DNA of 64,000 nt, from assembly GCF_026262505.1 (NCBI RefSeq), contig NC_067208.1:17679962-17743961 (forward strand), written 5' to 3'. The position numbers and the translations under genes are program-made. The DNA is from Trichomonas vaginalis G3. Taxonomy: Eukaryota; Parabasalia; Trichomonadida; Trichomonadidae. Shown piece by piece: positions 60,410-64,000 of the stretch. The notes beneath the pieces are model-generated. The model was not told where the DNA came from. It saw nothing but the letters and a program-made list of their open reading frames with translations, and made no database searches. The first letter of the stretch is position 1. Every line of letters starts with the position of its first letter.

Positions 60410-61240
60410 AGAAATAAGGATCTTCTATATTTAAAATAAATATCATTTTATTTTTTCATTGGTGTCTGTCAAACCATAATACACTATTCAAAAATTCAAT
60501 GTGTCTTGCGGTTTCAAAAGACACCTTCAAATTGAACGATAGCACAGACACTATTGAATTTTACCCATTGTATTTAGTTTTTACCCTTTTTATTTTTAAG
60601 AATTAATGACTGAAACAGCCGTTTTGCTATGACCTCAATCACTTTTATTTATTATTTTGAATACTATTTAATTTTATTTTTTGAATAGGCCAATTTATAT
60701 TTGAGAAGCTCAATTTGAGACCACTTAATACATTGAAATATCATAAATATTGAAATATTTAAAAGTGTATTTCAAAATATTGAAATTATAAAAATTTATA
60801 ATACTGAAATTGAGACAAATTAATATATTCAATGTGTTTTTTTGAAATAACTCTCAAATATTATTTTTTTGTTTATTTAATGATGAATAAATATGATTGC
60901 TTTAGTCAATCATAAAAACTAATTTAAGTTTAAAATAATGAAAGGATAATTCGATCGTTTTTTAAAATACAATTATTTTTGATGATTTGCAAGAATCTTT
61001 GAAAACAATATAATATAGGTTCTATTTTTGTAAAATTTATCCAAATCATGTATTACCTAAATTACGATTAAAACGATGAAAGAACCAAAAAGTGTGTTTT
61101 GTGTTTTGTTGTTGCGTGTTGGATGCGGAATCCTGTTATTTCCGAAATCGACAAAAAATTTGGCTATTGAATTTCCGAAATCGAAATTATATTAATGTTT
61201 TTAATATTCTTATATCAAAAGGATTAAAGTTCATTAAGAG
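59411..61240. repeat. Large palindrome: two 827-bp arms with 176-bp spacer
   Basis: 59411-60237 and 60414-61240 are inverted copies of equal length and are nearly identical. The spacer 60238-60413 contains the right end of candidate element C. Short frames at both outer ends encode the same 50-odd residues and are just the two arms. There is no target duplication at the outer borders. It could be a fold-back element or an inverted duplication. Confidence 0.88.
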
Positions 61241-61410
61241 TAAGGGTTTCGTTTTGCGAAAAAAACGTACAATACGCAATTTCGCTAAAAAAACATTTAG
61301 CTAGCAATTTCGACCTTTGACTCCACTCAAGACGTCACTTTTTTAATTTTGCGGTATCATATTTTTGGAAAATCTTTATGAATATTATATAAAAAGTCTC
61401 TTTAATATCT
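61241..61410. other. Spacer between palindrome and hairpin-array unit
   Basis: Short AT-rich stretch with TTTTGCGAAAAAAACG and CAATTTCGCTAAAAAA motifs. No feature is supported. Confidence 0.35.
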
Positions 61411-61837
61411 ATATTGTTGCATGCTAAGTTCGGTCAACGATAGGAATTGAGCGGAAATTAATCGTCGAGGAAGTACGATTATGTAAAGTAAAAAATGTTG
61501 TGGGATTTTTAATATTGTATATAATTTTATAATAAAATTTTTGTGAGACATTTTAAGAAGCACATATAATTTTTTGAATTTAAAAATTAAAGTAGTGTTG
61601 AATGAATTTATTGATTAATTTAATACGGATATTTCTCAAAATTAATCAAAAATAGTTTTTCAGAGAACTTTTGAGATATCTTTTCAAAATGTCTTTTTGA
61701 AAATATATAAGTATTATATCAAATTGAAAAAAGGTATTTATCAAAATTCTAAATTCTTAATAAAAAATAACTTTTCAGAGTAATATGATTTTGAATGGTT
61801 GATTAATAAGTATAAAAATGTCTACGATTTTAAGGAA

Positions 61838-62863
61838 GGAATTGTTCCTTATGAGGTATACAGTATGAATATATACCTCATAAGGAACAATTCCCTCTTG
61901 ATAGCTGGGAAACTTTCTCTGAATAACTTATCATTTGGACAGAAAAAGCGACACTTTACATGGCAAAAAATAGAGCCTTACTTTTGAGATACTTGAGATT
62001 GAAACTGAATCCTATGAGGCGGTGATCTTGAATCACTACCTCATAAGGTTCAGTTTCATATAAAATTTGTTGCAATTTGTTATTCTTTTGCAATTATTTC
62101 TTATAAGATTTTACATCTTTTAGCGGGGAATGTTTGTTATCATGTATATATTATAAATATCTACACGATAACGAACATTCCTCGCTAAATTGCTGAGAAA
62201 CTTTGAGGAAATGTCGAACAATTTCCTCAAAGTTTCTCAGATTTATATAGATCACTAGAGTACCTAGGCACTGATTCTGGTTCAGTACCTAGGAGGCTCT
62301 AGTTCTCTAACAACTGATAAAATGTTTTTTAAATTTTTGGATATTGCTACCTGTGAAGCACTGACTTCAAGTCAGTACCTCACAGGTAGCAATTACATTG
62401 AAAGATGGGAGAAACTTTGTCCGAATTTAAACTATTCGACAAAGTTTCTCACATTTGTAGTGGAGATGGAAGGCTTTGAGGTATATTGTATTAATATATA
62501 CCCCAAAGCCTTCCATCTCCACTTGAAAGTGTCCAAACTTTGGGTTAATACTTTGCAATTAACCCAAAGTTTAGACACTTTCTAGGAGGAATTGGAGGTA
62601 AGAGATATACATTCATATGGTATATCTCTTACCCTCCAATTCCTTCTTAAAATGGAGAAACTTTGTCCGAATGTTAAACTATTCGGACAAAGTTTCTCCC
62701 ATTTTTTGAAGGAATTGGAGGCTATGAGATACTGATGCAATGTCAGTAACTCATGGCTTCCAATTCCTTCCTAAAACTCATAAAAGTGGACATTACATGC
62801 ACATAAAATTTGACATGTAAAGTCCACTTTTTGTGAGCGGGGATTTGACTCCGTCAAATCCCC
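61838..62863. repeat. Array of about 14 different hairpins, period about 62 bp
   Basis: Each unit is its own inverted repeat. Extents: 61838-61894, 62000-62058, 62119-62189, 62193-62240, 62254-62304, 62343-62393, 62405-62454, 62461-62521, 62525-62582, 62584-62647, 62651-62703, 62708-62770, 62777-62836 and a short last one 62839-62863. Most stems are 20-28 bp with zero to four mismatches, and loops are usually 5-16 bases. From 62405 on they are packed with 1-6 bases between units. Stem sequences differ from unit to unit, though some upper stems fall into shared classes. Weak hairpin-like traces also lie at about 62058-62108. Confidence 0.9.
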
Positions 62864-62868
62864 TTTTT
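62839..62868 (+). terminator. Perfect 11-bp hairpin followed by five T
   Basis: GGGGATTTGAC pairs with GTCAAATCCCC across a 3-base loop, then TTTTT. It closes the hairpin array. On the plus strand this is the shape of an intrinsic terminator or a Pol III stop, and it would fit transcription of the array from left to right. In a eukaryote this is only suggestive. Confidence 0.35.
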
Positions 62869-63181
62869 CGTTTACGAGAAAGCCAAATTCTCTCAAAAAG
62901 TTAAGTAGGACCAATTTTTTATAAAAAAATCCAATTTCATTATGAATGTTAATTAATTTATATAATTATTGAATAAAAAATTTTCTTTGAGATTATGAAA
63001 AGTTCTTTGAAAAGTTATTTTTTCTCATTTTTAAATATTGTATTAGCCTATTTATTTATAATCCAAATTAAATAACTTTAAATTCAATATTTAAAGAATA
63101 ATTTTGAAGGAATTGAGTTACTTCCCCCGACGATAAAATTGAGAGGTTTACATTTTGACCGAACTTAGCATGCAACAATAT

Positions 63182-63725
63182 TTCATATTTTTATCGATTT
63201 TTAAAGTTTTTGCGAAAAGTATTCAATTATTTTTGCTATTTGGTCGGGTAAATGTCAGATTTGCGACATTTTCTGATATGATATTCAGATTCTACGTTGA
63301 TAATAATGCTTATAGAACCCTCTTGCTATTGTGTCAAAATTGCGAAACCGATAGCAAAAATATCTCGCAATATCAAAATTGAGATATTGAGTGAATTATG
63401 CATTATAGAGATTAAAAATCTGATTTGTGAAAACATCTCATCAGTTTCTAGCTAATTCAAAAATCTTTACTATCTTATTCGATTAAAATGAAAAGGGAAT
63501 AGTTTCATTATGCTTTAAATGACAGCCTTATAATATAATCATAGTTTTCGCTCAATATGCAGCTTTTTTTTGAAATCTATGGTCAATATCCTAAATACTG
63601 ATTGCTTTGCATTCATATCTCTTACATTTTCTATACCCACATCACTATTCATTGCTATTCCTATCTTTTTCATTTTTGTTTGTTCCTCATAATTTCTCAA
63701 AAAACATGATAACTTGAGTTAGTAT
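63182..63725. other. AT-rich DNA, no gene seen
   Basis: One open frame of 75 codons overlaps the right inverted end of the hairpin unit and continues here, but it has no coding character. Nothing else is supported. Confidence 0.45.
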
Positions 63726-63774
63726 ACAAGTCTTGGGTATGGTGGCACTGCGTTCCACCTTACCCAATACTTGT
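63726..63774. repeat. Single hairpin of the same size class as the array units
   Basis: ACAAGTCTTGGGTATGGTGG pairs with CCACCTTACCCAATACTTGT over 20 bp with two mismatches across a 9-base loop CACTGCGTT. It lies outside the inverted-end unit, about 540 bp beyond it. It is not a tRNA. Confidence 0.6.
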
Positions 63775-63909
63775 GAATTTGACACTTTACAAAACCGTTA
63801 ACGTATATTTTACAACATGAACGCAAAAACTAACTTAACCTTAAATATTTACAAAGCCGCCAACAATTTCACCTCACTATCGTTCTCACTAACAACTTCA
63901 CTAATGTTC

Positions 63910-63999
63910 TCATAAATTTTCCTCAATATCTTCATCATCAGTGTTAACCCTATTGTAGTCATACTTGAAGCCATAAACTTTCTCTAACTTCTTAACGTA
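63910..63999 (-). CDS. 3' end of an unidentified gene running out of the window
   Basis: The minus-strand frame enters at the window edge and ends at a TGA at 63910-63912: YVKKLEKVYGFKYDYNRVNT followed by an acidic end DDEDIEENL. Only 29 residues are visible. No family can be named. Confidence 0.35.
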   Translation of the reverse strand, partial: YVKKLEKVYGFKYDYNRVNTDDEDIEENL

Positions 64000-64000
64000 C

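Larger units (their letters stand above)
61411..63181. mobile_element. Non-coding unit with 27-bp inverted ends that carries a hairpin array (1771 bp)
   Basis: The left end 61411-61437 (ATATTGTTGCATGCTAAGTT...) is exactly inverted at 63155-63181. A second, inner inverted pair lies about 20 bp further in (left around ATCGTCGAGGAAGTA at 61462, right around TACTTCCCCCGACGAT at 63119). ATAT may be a 4-bp flank duplication, but it is ambiguous because the ends are palindromic. No protein is encoded. The centre is the hairpin array at 61838-62863. It looks like a non-autonomous transposon or a paralogue-flanked locus. Confidence 0.65.

Noticed and set aside
59356-61304. Two identical 67-70-codon frames at 59356-59559 (minus) and 61092-61304 (plus)
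   Set aside because: They are the two outer ends of the 827-bp palindrome arms; the identity comes from the repeat, not from a gene pair.
61838-62863. Hairpin array as a CRISPR array
   Set aside because: There is no constant direct repeat separated by unique spacers; each unit is its own palindrome with a different sequence, and the host is a eukaryote.
63726-63774. Possible tRNA at the GGTGG...CCACC stem
   Set aside because: It is a single long stem with one loop, without D, anticodon and T arms.

Overview
The window looks like nuclear DNA of a parabasalid protist (a Trichomonas or Tritrichomonas relative). The reasons are intronless genes in very AT-rich DNA, a eukaryotic Tudor-SN gene, a kexin-type subtilase with a P domain, and two large Polinton/Maverick elements. 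The species is inferred, not read directly.

Positions 1-15230 are the right part of one Polinton; its left part lies outside the window. Positions 17893-42805 hold a second Polinton of about 24.9 kb in the same orientation, with both inverted ends visible. Both share one plan: SF3 primase-helicase, A32-like packaging ATPase, a conserved unknown protein, protein-primed DNA polymerase B, a block of small virion-like proteins, retroviral-type integrase, a phage-tail-like fibre and a D12-class adenine methyltransferase. The second copy also shows the capsid genes. They differ mainly in a variable slot beside the polymerase, which holds one gene in copy 1 and a cassette of about eight small genes in copy 2. 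Both are fossils with several broken genes each. They resemble each other closely, so they are probably young.

Between them, 15231-17892 is AT-rich DNA carrying one apparently intact Mutator-like transposase gene.

From 42806 to the end is host DNA. It holds four members of a seven-membrane-segment protein family, a Tudor-SN gene and a kexin-like protease homologue whose catalytic Ser and Asp look replaced. One seven-membrane gene (45029-49280) is interrupted by two DNA transposons. Their target-site duplications are visible, and leaving them out gives one continuous 306-codon frame. A second copy of one of these transposons lies just upstream in opposite orientation.

The most unusual stretch is 61411-63181: a non-coding unit with 27-bp inverted ends that carries a head-to-tail array of about 14 different hairpins, roughly 62 bp apart. 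Most have stems of 20-28 bp. The array closes with a short perfect hairpin followed by a T run. It is not a CRISPR and not a simple repeat. It resembles a small-RNA hairpin cluster or an unknown palindrome-generating element. Just upstream is a palindrome with two 827-bp arms.
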